Translations under genes and position numbers: made by a program
NCBI RefSeq assembly: GCF_012584515.1
Contig: NZ_CP051461.1
Span: 1,038,001-1,102,000 of the forward strand
Direction: 5' to 3'
From: Polaromonas vacuolata
GTDB lineage: Bacteria; Pseudomonadota; Gammaproteobacteria; Burkholderiales; Burkholderiaceae_C
DNA length: 64,000 nucleotides
Part shown: positions 17,934 through 26,087 of the stretch, in pieces
Position numbering within the stretch: the stretch's first letter is position 1
Layout: every line of letters begins with the position of its first letter
Notes under the pieces: model-generated
What the model was told of the DNA's origin: nothing
The model's database searches: none
What the model saw: only the letters and a program-made list of their open reading frames with translations

Positions 17934-20783
17934 ATGAGTACTGACAAAAAAACCCTGATCCTGGTCGATGGATCGAGTTATCTCTACCGCGCCTTCCATG
18001 CCATGCCCGACCTGCGCGTCACGCCGGGCGATCCGGCTAGCCCTGCGACGGGTGCGATTCGCGGCATGATTAATATGCTGCAAAAGCTGAGAAAAGACGT
18101 GCGTGCCGACTACGCCGTGTGTGTCTTTGATGCCAAAGGCCCGACGTTTCGCGACGATCTTTATCCTGAATACAAAGCCCAGCGTTCCCCCATGCCAGAC
18201 GATTTGCGCAGCCAAGTCGATCCTATCCATGAAGTGGTCAGACTATTGGGCTGGACAGTCATGACGGTACCCGGCGTTGAGGCCGATGACGTCATAGGAA
18301 CACTTGCCTGCATGGGCTCGCAGCAAGGCATAGAAGTGATCATCTCCAGCGGTGACAAGGATTTAAGTCAACTGGTCGATGAGAACATCACCGTCATAGA
18401 CACCATGAACGACAAGCGCCGCGACTTAGCTGGCGTAGAGGCCGAATTCGGCGTGCCGCCCAGCCTAATGGTCGACTACCAAGCACTGGTCGGGGACGCG
18501 GTAGACAACGTGCCCGGCGTGCCCAAGGTCGGCCCTAAGACGGCGGTGAAATGGCTGAAAGAATATGGCTCACTCGATGCCTTGGTGGCCAACGCCGCGC
18601 AAATCAAAGGCGTAGTCGGCGAGAACCTGCGCGCCACGTTGGACTGGCTGCCCAAGGGACGTGAGTTGCTGACAATCAAAAAAGATTGTGATCTCTCGGC
18701 TTACATGGACGGTCTGCCAGCTTTAGACGCCGCCGCTTTTCTCGACCAAGATGCCGCGGCTTTGACGGATTTTTATAAGACTTATGGCTTTAAAGGTTTG
18801 GTCCGCCAAAGCGATGCTGCTAGCACCCAGGCCGAGCTAGGCGCAGCAGAGCAAGGGCTAAAAGCCAAATCAAAATCCAAGGCTTTGGCCAATCCAAATA
18901 CGCCCGGTTTGTTCGATGAGACGTCGACTTCTGACGAGGCTTCAACGTTAAATGACGCTGCATTAGCCGAGCGTTCTAGCGTTGTACATTACGAGACAAT
19001 TTTTACTTGGGAAGCTTTTGATCAATTGCTAGCCACGATTGAAGCCGCACCCTTGGTCGCGGTCGATACCGAGACTACTTCGCTTAATGTGATGGTCGCG
19101 TCCATCGTCGGTTTGAGCTTTAGCGCCAAGCCCGGTCACGCCGCCTATATACCGTTAACCCACGACTATCCCGATGCACCGACGCAGTTGCCTATCGATG
19201 AAGTGCTGGCCCGGCTTAAACCTTGGCTGGAGAATGCGCAAAAATCCAAGCTCGGCCAACACGTTAAATATGATCGCCACGTTTTTGCCAATCACGGCAT
19301 AGAGGTCAAAGCCTATGCCCACGACACCATGCTGCAAAGCTATGTGCTCGAAGTGCATAAGCCGCACGGTTTAGCCAGTCTGGCCGAGCGGCATTTAGGA
19401 CGCAGCGGTATTAACTACGAAGACTTGTGCGGCAAAGGCGTGCATCAGATCAAGTTCAACCAAGTCGAAATTGCCAAGGCTTCTGAATATTCTTGTGAAG
19501 ACTCAGACCAGACCTTAGAGGTTCACAACGTGCTTTGGCCACAAATTGAAAAAGACGCCAAGCTCAACTTTGTCTACCAGCTCGAAATGCAAAGCAGCGA
19601 GTCTCTATACCGCATAGAGCGCAATGGCGTGCTCATAGACGGGCCCATGCTGGCGAAACAAAGCGGTGAGTTGGGTGCGCGTATTTTGCAGCTAGAAGCT
19701 GATGCCCATGCACTGGCCGATCAGCCGTTTAACTTGAGCTCGCCCAAGCAAATTGGTGAAATATTTTTCACAAAACTGGGTCTGCCAGTGATTAAGAAAA
19801 CACCTAGCGGCGCGCCCAGCACCGATGAAGAAGTGCTGGAAAAGCTGGCAGAAGACTACCCCTTACCAGCGAAAATTCTTGAGCACCGAGGTCTGTCTAA
19901 ACTCAAAGGAACCTATACCGATAAGCTGGCCCAACTCGCCCTTCCACGAACCGGCAGAGTGCATACCCATTACGCGCAAGCCGTCGCGGTGACGGGGCGG
20001 CTATCGAGTAACGACCCCAATTTACAAAACATACCGGTCAAAACCGCAGAAGGCCGGCGTGTTCGCGAAGCCTTTGTGGCCGGGCCGGGCAAAGTCATTG
20101 CCAGTGCTGATTACTCACAAATTGAGCTACGCATCATGGCCCACTTGAGCGAAGACGAGGCTTTACTTCACGCATTTGGTGCCGGCCATGATGTGCACCG
20201 CGCCACAGCGGCAGAAGTGTTTGGTGTCACGCTAGAACAAGTCAGCACCGAGCAGCGCCGCACCGCCAAGGTGATTAATTTTGGTTTGATTTACGGTATG
20301 AGCAGCTTCGGCTTGGCACGCAATTTGGGGATAGAAACCAAAGCCGCAGCGGCTTATATCGACAAATATTTTCAGCGCTATCCGGGCGTTAAAAACTATA
20401 TGGACGAGACCCGCATGACGGCCAAATCGCAAGGCTATGTAGAGACCGTGTTTGGCCGCAGACTGTATTTGCCCGAGATCAATTCACCCAACGGCCCACG
20501 CCGCGCCGGTGCCGAACGCGCAGCGATTAACGCGCCCATGCAAGGCACGGCAGCTGACTTGATAAAGCTAAGTATGAATAGCGTGCAAGCGCGGCTAGAC
20601 GCCGAGCAGCGCGGCACGCGCATGATCATGCAGGTGCACGATGAACTGGTGTTTGAAGTGCCCGAGTCAGAAGCCGACTGGGTGCGAGTAGAAATACCGC
20701 GCATCATGGCCAGTGTGGCTGAACTCAAAGTGCCGCTGTTAGCTGAAATTGGGCTTGGACCGAATTGGGAAAAAGCGCATTGA
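17934..20783 (+). CDS. polA: DNA polymerase I
   Basis: 949 residues with all three activities. The 5' nuclease domain opens with LILVDGSSYLYRAFHAMPD and contains EADDVIGTL. The 3'-5' exonuclease looks active, with VDTETTSLN and a later CEDSDQT. The polymerase domain has SSNDPNLQNIP, SADYSQIELR (~residue 725), RRTAKVINFGLIYGMSSFG and QVHDELVFEV. The slightly long size comes from a ~60-residue linker after residue 300. The last 8 codons and ~220 bp of 3' flank recur in diverged form at 24091-24345, so a foreign segment appears to have been placed at the gene's 3' end without altering the protein. Confidence 0.97.
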   Translation: MSTDKKTLILVDGSSYLYRAFHAMPDLRVTPGDPASPATGAIRGMINMLQKLRKDVRADYAVCVFDAKGPTFRDDLYPEYKAQRSPMPDDLRSQVDPIHEVVRLLGWTVMTVPGVEADDVIGTLACMGSQQGIEVIISSGDKDLSQLVDENITVIDTMNDKRRDLAGVEAEFGVPPSLMVDYQALVGDAVDNVPGVPKVGPKTAVKWLKEYGSLDALVANAAQIKGVVGENLRATLDWLPKGRELLTIKKDCDLSAYMDGLPALDAAAFLDQDAAALTDFYKTYGFKGLVRQSDAASTQAELGAAEQGLKAKSKSKALANPNTPGLFDETSTSDEASTLNDAALAERSSVVHYETIFTWEAFDQLLATIEAAPLVAVDTETTSLNVMVASIVGLSFSAKPGHAAYIPLTHDYPDAPTQLPIDEVLARLKPWLENAQKSKLGQHVKYDRHVFANHGIEVKAYAHDTMLQSYVLEVHKPHGLASLAERHLGRSGINYEDLCGKGVHQIKFNQVEIAKASEYSCEDSDQTLEVHNVLWPQIEKDAKLNFVYQLEMQSSESLYRIERNGVLIDGPMLAKQSGELGARILQLEADAHALADQPFNLSSPKQIGEIFFTKLGLPVIKKTPSGAPSTDEEVLEKLAEDYPLPAKILEHRGLSKLKGTYTDKLAQLALPRTGRVHTHYAQAVAVTGRLSSNDPNLQNIPVKTAEGRRVREAFVAGPGKVIASADYSQIELRIMAHLSEDEALLHAFGAGHDVHRATAAEVFGVTLEQVSTEQRRTAKVINFGLIYGMSSFGLARNLGIETKAAAAYIDKYFQRYPGVKNYMDETRMTAKSQGYVETVFGRRLYLPEINSPNGPRRAGAERAAINAPMQGTAADLIKLSMNSVQARLDAEQRGTRMIMQVHDELVFEVPESEADWVRVEIPRIMASVAELKVPLLAEIGLGPNWEKAH

Positions 20784-20980
20784 TGGGCAGTATTAACGCC
20801 ATCTATTTACAGCTATCGCGCGAGACGATTGCGTGCACTGCTGAGAAGCAAATTCAAAGCTTTTAAATTAATGTGGTCGGTGCGGTCAATGCAGGCAAGC
20901 AGTATTTTTTTGTTGGGTGCGTTTTTTAAAAACCAGTGCTGCAGCACTGACCGGGACATGCAAACTCAATCGACAAAAAA
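20759..20980. repeat. Direct repeat A, left copy (polA 3' end and flank)
   Basis: Starts in the last eight codons of polA (CCGAATTGGGAAAAAGCGCA) and runs ~220 bp into the spacer. The matching copy is at 24091-24345. The first 46 bp differ at 5 positions, and a 53-bp core beginning TTTACAGCTATCGCGCGAGA differs at only 3. The other copy carries a ~31-bp insertion. Together they bracket the accessory island. Confidence 0.8.
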
Positions 20981-20992
20981 AACCGCAGAAAT

Positions 20993-21175
20993 AAAAAAGT
21001 GACATCCACTTTAGTTATTTCTCAGCGACGAGGCATTTCGAATAAATAGCAATTGGATTGATAAGCATATGAGTCCGATAGACACGACGACGGCTGTGGT
21101 TGAGTTTTCGCCAAGCTGCAACCGAAAAAAATCTACGTTCTAAAATCGTCGCTGTGGTTTAGTCGATGCGGCTTT
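20993..21175. repeat. ~185-bp repeat B, copy 1
   Basis: One of three related segments (also 21737-21921 and 23898-24084). Shared landmarks are an AAAAG..GACATCCAC-like start, CTCAGCGACG(A/G)G about 30 bp in, AATAAATAGCAA (copies 1 and 3), a central ATAGAC..GCGAC.GCTG and TCGCTGTG before the end. Copy 1's right terminus is the least well preserved. No coding potential is visible. Confidence 0.7.
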
Positions 21176-21225
21176 TGTGCGTATTTCAAAGAGTCGAATT
21201 AATTGATAAGAAATAGATGGCTCAG

Positions 21226-21515
21226 TCAGAGCCGTAAGATTTCGCTCGCCGCGATTGGATAGGTTGAAATCGCCAGCAACAGCGCCATCGAGGTGTTGAA
21301 TATACGCCTTCACAATGGTCGCGTAAGCGCTTGACTCAATACACCACCGAAGCCGGATCAGACCGCCATGCAAGGCGAGTTGATCAGGCCGAAGATCAAA
21401 GTAATGACCATCACATCGTCGGCGCTGCGACGGCTTGGGACGTAAGTGCCAATGGCCCCGATGGCCATAATCCAGGTTTTTGGATTGACTAGGCATAGAC
21501 CATTTTCAAACTGAA
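21226..21515 (-). pseudogene. Decayed LysE/RhtB-family amino-acid exporter, C-terminal part
   Basis: On the minus strand, from 21492 downward, the sequence translates as LVNPKTWIMAIGAIGTYVPS, then ..VMVITLIFGLINSPCMAV, stop, SGFGGVLSQALTRPL, stop, RRIFNTSMALLLAISTYPIA. This is recognisably the C-terminal half of LysE/RhtB exporters: the NPK-W motif, the F-G-x-x-N-x-P helix and a final FN-x-x-MALLL-x-x-S-x-YP helix. Two in-frame TGA codons (21358-21360 and 21310-21312) and a frame break just upstream of NPK make it non-functional. The N-terminal half is not found nearby. It lies between repeats B1 and B2. Confidence 0.75.
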
Positions 21516-21736
21516 TAAGGCGCGATCAATGTCACGCTCAGATAATAAGTTGTGTAGCGCGCAGTATCACGCGTCGATAACGGAAGTCTCGGTACAGCGG
21601 CGTGCGCATCAATGAAAAATTCCTGTGACAGACCTTACTGAGTAAATCCCTTAGCTATCAAATGTATGACGCTAAAGCTGAATTTTTTTATTTCAGAATA
21701 GCCTAAAAACCGCAATGCGATTGGAACTGAAAGCAG

Positions 21737-21921
21737 AAAAGGGGTACCTACGTTGTTGAGATCTCAGCGACGGGACACTCTAAAAAAATGACAATTAGAT
21801 TGAAAATTAAATGAGTCTAATAGACACAGCGACAGCTGCGATTGAATCCCCTAGCAAGTCGCAATCTCGCAAAGTATGTGCTCTGAATTTATCGCTGTGA
21901 CCCTTAATCTAGATTTTTTTG
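21737..21921. repeat. ~185-bp repeat B, copy 2
   Basis: Begins AAAAGGGGTACCTACGTTG and ends CTTAATCTAGATTTTTTT, so the ends are imperfect inverted repeats of each other. Internally it shares CTCAGCGACGGG, TAGACACAGCGACAGCTGCG and TTATCGCTGTG with copies 1 and 3. Confidence 0.75.
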
Positions 21922-22092
21922 TCTTCTTATAAAAGACATTCAGCATAATTTATGCTCAGTCACCAGAGATGCAAAACCCAGCGGTCCAAGGTCGCTGTGC
22001 GATGAGGCCTCGCATCACTAGGTCGGTGAATTCAGGTGTTATGTATTACCAGCCAACTAAAAATAAAGGAAATAGTATGTACTTTTGGAATG

Positions 22093-23182
22093 GGCGGATT
22101 CAAGCTTGAAGTGCAACCGTATGCTGATAGGACTCTAACTGTTCCATAAAAACCTGATGCGGCGTTCGATACCCTAAACATTTTCTAGGACGATGATTGA
22201 GCCTGTGCATCGCTAAAGCAATGTCATCGTCGGTGATGCAATTAAAGCGCATCCCCTTTGGGAAAAACTGGCGAATCAAACCGTTCATATTCTCGTTCGC
22301 CCCACGCTCCCACGAGGCGTATGGATGGGCGAAAAAGAAATCTGCACTCAGCGCAGAAGCTATTCGTTCATGCTGGGCAAATTCCTTGCCGTTATCAGTC
22401 GTGAGAGTGTGCACGCAATGAGCGAACGGTTTGAGTAAAGTGATTAACGCGTCCCCTACGGCTTGCGCTGTTTTGAATGGCACGTGGAAAATTATTGAAT
22501 AGCGAGAGACACGCTCATTAATCGTCACTAGTGCTTGCTTCTGCCCGGCACCAATCACCAGATCAGCCTCCCAGTCGCCAAAGCGCGCACGCTCAAGCAC
22601 GATGTCGGGTCGCAGTTCTATTGAGACCTGGTGAGAGATGGTGCCGCGCCGTTCACGGCCACTGCTGCGTTTTTTTCGCGTCTTCTGGCAACGCAGTGTT
22701 TTATGCAAGGTGCCGCCCGCGCGTTTGTCAGCGTAGATGTACTGGTAAATGCTCTCATAGCTAACACCGGGTTGGTGGCTAGCTTCGAGGTGGCCGCTGA
22801 TTTGCTCGGGGCTCCAAGCCTCAGCCAACTTTTCCTCCACTACAGCCCATGTCGAGTCAGCAACTCTAGGACTATTGGCGCAGGCAAGTCTACGTTCTTG
22901 GGCTTTGTCATTTGCCTGCTTAGGGCGATAGCCTCGTAGACCGCGGTTACGACGCAACTCACGGCTGATGCTCGATTTATCACGGTCCATCATTTTTGCA
23001 ATTTCACTTTGATTGAAGTTTGCTTTGACGAGGATTGCAATCTGGTAACGTTCGTCACGGGTGAGGTGTGTGTAAATCATTCTGGGCAACTTTGACTTGG
23101 TAGTCGGGAAGCTTGGATGCTCTCACATCTCACCCACCCGTACGGTTAATTTCAAAGTTGCACTTCAGACTTGAATCCGCGA
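22093..23182 (-). mobile_element. IS30-family insertion sequence, copy 2
   Basis: Same 1,090-bp element as copy 1, same orientation. I see one base difference: G at 22235 where copies 1 and 3 have the T/A equivalent, a silent Ile codon change in the transposase. It is flanked by a 2-bp TG duplication (22091-22092 and 23183-23184). This duplication is confirmed by the restored reading frame of the interrupted gene. Confidence 0.96.
22100..23089 (-). CDS. IS30-family transposase (copy 2)
   Basis: 329 residues, protein identical to the transposases at 2414-3403 and 60334-61323: N-terminal helix-turn-helix, then DDE residues in DWEAD, TTDNGKEF and ERGANENMNGLI. It is transcribed opposite to the gene it interrupts. 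Confidence 0.96.
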   Translation of the reverse strand: MPRMIYTHLTRDERYQIAILVKANFNQSEIAKMMDRDKSSISRELRRNRGLRGYRPKQANDKAQERRLACANSPRVADSTWAVVEEKLAEAWSPEQISGHLEASHQPGVSYESIYQYIYADKRAGGTLHKTLRCQKTRKKRSSGRERRGTISHQVSIELRPDIVLERARFGDWEADLVIGAGQKQALVTINERVSRYSIIFHVPFKTAQAVGDALITLLKPFAHCVHTLTTDNGKEFAQHERIASALSADFFFAHPYASWERGANENMNGLIRQFFPKGMRFNCITDDDIALAMHRLNHRPRKCLGYRTPHQVFMEQLESYQHTVALQA

Positions 23183-23627
23183 TGCTAAAAAACTAGCGGC
23201 CGACATTAAAAATAATTTAGTTAAGGCTGAGGATTGGAAAAATTACTATTTATTACCGTTAATATTTGCGTCAATTTTTTCAATTTTTAAGAACATCTTT
23301 CCGCTTTCATTAGGCTTAAGTTTAAATTTTATATATTTATCTGAGCTCTTATATATTGGAATATTTATTTTCGGTATAAACATAACTTTCAAATCAAATT
23401 TGAAAAAATCGGGCGAAAGTTATGTCGCAAGAATTACAGCCTTAGGCTTTCCGATTGGAGTGAAATTAATTTCGGCATCTATTTTTATTATATTTATAGC
23501 TGTAATAGTAATTTCAATATTTCACTTTGGAAAAGATTTTAAAGAGTGGTTCGTACTCACATTGGCTTGCGTTATGGAAATAATATTTTTTTGGCGAATT
23601 AATGTTTATTTGAAATTTATCAATACA

Positions 23628-23757
23628 TAGAAACTCACTTAAGCCACGCACACTTCGTGTGCTGGTTAGTTTTTATATTGTGCTTTTTTTAGTTTCCTAC
23701 AAAAAAATAATTCAAAAAAACACAATATAAAAACCGCCACTTAACTTGGCGTTATCC
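23628..23757 (+). other. attC-like recombination site following the small membrane protein gene
   Basis: Begins at the stop codon (TAGAAAC) and ends CTTAACTTGGCGTTATCC, which resembles the L'/R' end of integron attC sites, with the conserved AAC (23632-23634) and GTT (23751-23753) triplets and complementary TTAAG/CTTAA inner boxes. Between them is a long imperfect hairpin: GTTTTTATATTGTG on the left pairs with CACAATATAAAAAC on the right, plus a perfect side hairpin GCACACTTCGTGTGC. The length (~130 bp) and position right after a stop codon fit a gene cassette. The R' box GTTATCC deviates from GTTRRRY, and no integrase gene is present, so a plain terminator-like palindrome is the alternative. 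Confidence 0.45.
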
Positions 23758-23852
23758 GCGCTATAAACGCTCTCTTAAATAAGCGCTCATCACAATGGGC
23801 CAGTTTGTCGATACGGCTGTTTCCAAAGCAAAATAATCAACAACAAAAAAGT

Positions 23853-23890
23853 AAAGGAGACATCTACGCGAAAAGGATATCCACGTTAGT
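23853..23890. repeat. Two tandem half-sites matching the end of repeat B
   Basis: AAAGGAGACATCTACG (23853-23868) and AAAAGGATATCCACGTTAGT (23871-23890) lie just before the third occurrence at 23898, which starts repeat B copy 3. All three share the pattern AAAAGG-A-ATC-ACG. They look like stacked element ends or iterated binding sites. Confidence 0.65.
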
Positions 23891-23897
23891 AGAAAGC

Positions 23898-24084
23898 AAA
23901 AGGGACATCCACGTTAGTTGTCTCTCAGCGACGGGGTGTTTTCAATAAATAGCAACTCTATTAAAAATCTAATGTGATTTATAGACTTGGCGACAGCTGC
24001 AATTGATTTTCTCGGTGAGCTGCAATCGCACTAAATCTACTCACTGAATTCATCGCTGTGGCACTTAATGTAGATATCCTTTTT
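23898..24084. repeat. ~185-bp repeat B, copy 3, with inverted-repeat-like ends
   Basis: The best-preserved copy. The left end AAAAGGGACATCCACGTTAG and the reverse complement of the right end AAAAGGATATCTACATTAAG match at most positions, as in a small non-autonomous mobile element (MITE-like). The inverted symmetry extends to CAGCGACGGGG on the left and CACAGCGATG on the right strand. The interior holds a direct repeat AGCTGCAAT(T/C)G. It abuts direct repeat A copy 2. Confidence 0.75.
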
Positions 24085-24090
24085 GACCTA

Positions 24091-24345
24091 TCCGAATTGT
24101 GAAAAAGAGCATTGATAGGCAGTATTCGCGCCATCTATTGACCTTGCAAGTGGCCAATTTTTTTTGGCTATTTACAGCTATCGCGCGAGACGATTGCGCG
24201 CACTGCTAAAAAGCAAATTCAAAATTTTGAAAAAAATGCGGTGTCTGCGATTAATGCAGGCAAACCGTATTTTTTTTGTTGGGTTCGTATTTTAAAAGTC
24301 AGCGCTCCAGCACACGCCGATGCCTGCAAATGCAATAGGCAAACA
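24091..24345. repeat. Direct repeat A, right copy (diverged polA 3' end and flank)
   Basis: Opens with CCGAATTGTGAAAAAGAGCA, a diverged copy of the last eight polA codons including the stop, then follows the polA flank for ~220 bp, interrupted by an extra ~31 bp around 24141-24171 that contains GCCAA/TTGGC. It is not attached to a polA reading frame here. Confidence 0.8.
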
Positions 24346-24400
24346 GACCACAGCACCGGGGCGCAACAATTTATGCCTCTGCGGCAGCAACAATCCACAC

Positions 24401-24436
24401 AAAAAAATGCCACGCAGCAAGTCTTGGCTTGCTGCG
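24401..24436 (-). terminator. Intrinsic terminator of proX
   Basis: On the minus strand CGCAGCAAG and CTTGCTGCG (24436-24428 and 24421-24413) form a perfect 9-bp stem with a 6-nt loop, followed after 5 nt by seven T (24407-24401). It lies 83 bp beyond the proX stop. Confidence 0.85.
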
Positions 24437-24518
24437 CGGCAGATGGTGGCTTTGCAGTGTCAACTCCTGTTGTCAACGCAGCAGCCCTTAATTGGCCCGC
24501 TGAACGAGCCGGGGAACT

Positions 24519-25532
24519 TTAGATTTTGGCGGCTGCCAGAGACTGGGCAATCCAGCTGTCGAAAGTTTTCTGGTGTGCCTTGATCCAGGCGTCGGTGTGG
24601 CGTTCCACATCTTGCTGTCGGTTTTGACCTTCTTGCATCAAACGGTTCTGCTGGCTGATGTCATTGATTGGCAGCGACATGATTTCAAACAGTTTGGCGG
24701 CGGCGGGGTTTTTCGCGACAAAGGCCGGGTTGGCCACGATGTGTTCGTTGTTCAGTGGAAAACCGTAGTTCTTGCCATTCGCCTGTTGGGTGTTGATGTT
24801 TGCTTGCACGCCGGGCATGGCGGAAAACGGCACTTCCAGCCAGACCACTTCTTTGTTGGCGCGTAAAACGTTGCTCAGCCAATAGGGTGTCCAGGCGTAG
24901 AACAACACTGGTTTGCCTTGCTCGAATCGGGCCACCGTGTCTGCGATCAACGCGGTGTAGTCGCCCTGTGTGTAGGTCACGGTGTTGCTCAGCTTGAAGG
25001 TGGTGATCTGGTGACTGACTACGGCCTCGCCGCCCCAGCCTGCGCTGGGACCGATCAGGTTGGCCTTGCCGTCACCATTGGTGTCGAACAGCTTGGCCAG
25101 CTTGGGGTCGCTGAGCTGGCTGATGTCTTTGATGTTGTATTGGTCGGCCGTTTTCTTGTCGATCATGTAGCCCTGTGCGGCGCCAGACGAGTAAACACCT
25201 TTGCGCGATAGTTTGGCGTCTCCGCCAGCGCTCTTATAGAACTCCGAATGGTGCGGGTTCCAGTGGTTGGCGATGAAGGTGGCGTCACCGTTGGCTACTG
25301 CGAGGTGGGCAATCGGGTATTGCACTTCTTTGATCGGCTGCACGTCGTAACCCAGTTTCTGTAGCGCGCGAACAACTAGCAAGGTCTGGAACGTTTCTTC
25401 GGCCAGCGAGCTTTGCAGCGGCATGACCCTCACTCCTTTGCCGGGCAGGTCGTTGGCCGCGTAGGCGGACAGGCCCATTGAGCTTACCAAGGCTGCGGCG
25501 ATCAGGGTGCGTGCGAAATTGCGTTTATTCAT
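24519..25532 (-). CDS. proX: Glycine betaine/proline ABC transporter substrate-binding protein
   Basis: 337 residues with a signal peptide (LIAAALVSSMGLSAYA, cleavage before ANDLPGKG). It closely follows the ProX sequence pattern: EETFQTLLVVRALQKLGYDV, GDATFIANHWNPHH, GAAQGYMIDKKTADQY, KLFDTNGDGKANLIG, FYAWTPYWLSNVL and NYGFPLNNEHIVANPAF. The tryptophans that cage the quaternary ammonium group are present in these segments. It delivers glycine betaine or proline betaine for osmoprotection. No proV/proW genes lie in the window; instead a decayed C-terminal fragment of a second proX precedes it, so this locus may be what is left of a larger transporter cluster. A good terminator follows. Confidence 0.92.
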   Translation of the reverse strand: MNKRNFARTLIAAALVSSMGLSAYAANDLPGKGVRVMPLQSSLAEETFQTLLVVRALQKLGYDVQPIKEVQYPIAHLAVANGDATFIANHWNPHHSEFYKSAGGDAKLSRKGVYSSGAAQGYMIDKKTADQYNIKDISQLSDPKLAKLFDTNGDGKANLIGPSAGWGGEAVVSHQITTFKLSNTVTYTQGDYTALIADTVARFEQGKPVLFYAWTPYWLSNVLRANKEVVWLEVPFSAMPGVQANINTQQANGKNYGFPLNNEHIVANPAFVAKNPAAAKLFEIMSLPINDISQQNRLMQEGQNRQQDVERHTDAWIKAHQKTFDSWIAQSLAAAKI

Positions 25533-25654
25533 CAGGTGATGTCTTTCTATTTATTGTTGAAAAATAAAGCCGCCGGGGTTTCGTTCAGGCGGCGCGTCGA
25601 GTGAGGCACTAGGCCTGATTTCTTTGAGGCGGACAGGGACTGTTTGGTCTAGCC

Positions 25655-25781
25655 GTCAAAGTTTTTTGTGGCTCCTGGTCCGGGCATCGGCGTGGCGCTC
25701 GATGTCCTTGGACTGGTTCTCACCGCTGCACATGCGCAGGTTTTGTGACTTGATGTCACTCACTGAGAGCTGACATTTCTT
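25655..25781 (-). pseudogene. Remnant of a second proX (C-terminal fragment)
   Basis: The minus-strand frame reads VSDIKSQNLRMCSGENQSKD then IERHADARTRSHKKL, which aligns with the C-terminus of the intact ProX (INDISQQNRLMQEGQNRQQD, VERHTDAWIKAHQKTF). It ends in a premature TGA, and the stretch upstream of VSDI is out of frame. The nucleotide match to 24540-24665 is also visible by eye. It is either a decayed tandem duplicate or the tail of a former paralogue. Confidence 0.7.
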
Positions 25782-26087
25782 GCTTACGCTGGTGGCAGTT
25801 CTTCAGTGGTTTTCATTAGCCGTCGGTGCTTACTATCCATTTATGAAGCGGGCGGCGTACACAAAAATCTACTTTTAATGTAGCTGATAGCAGGCCGTCG
25901 CGTCTTTACAAAGTACCATCACCTTTTTAAAAGACTCTTAACCGGCAGGAACGCAGTATGACGACGGATTGGTATTTCGACCGCATGAGGCCAATCATCG
26001 CAGTCTAAACCGCCTCTAAAAAACGATTTTTCCAGAGATGATGGTCTAAATCCCCAAGAGTTTGCACCCCTCATCCAAAACCATATG

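Larger units (their letters stand above)
22077..23630 (+). pseudogene. Small AT-rich four-helix membrane protein gene, split by IS30 copy 2
   Basis: AAAGGAAATAGT precedes an ATG at 22077. Five codons (MYFWN) and one base follow before the IS. After the IS and the second copy of the TG duplication, the frame resumes at 23185 as ..AKKLAADIKNN and stays open to TAG at 23628-23630. Removing the IS and one TG gives an uninterrupted 153-residue reading frame. The product would have four hydrophobic segments (around YYLLPLIFASIF, FIYLSELLYIGIFIF, IFIIFIAVIVISIF, LTLACVMEIIFF) and basic loops. No family recognised. The sequence is far richer in A+T than its neighbours, so it is probably acquired. An attC-like palindrome follows its stop, suggesting a gene cassette. 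The IS should abolish expression of the intact protein. Confidence 0.75.

Noticed and set aside
21140..21496. 118-codon minus-strand frame in the island
   Set aside because: It is an out-of-phase reading of the decayed LysE exporter; the meaningful frame is interrupted by stops.
2407..23182. IS30 copies 1 and 2 as the ends of a composite transposon
   Set aside because: The 18.6 kb between them is core genome (polA, thrB, uvrD) with conserved gene order, and each copy has its own target duplication.
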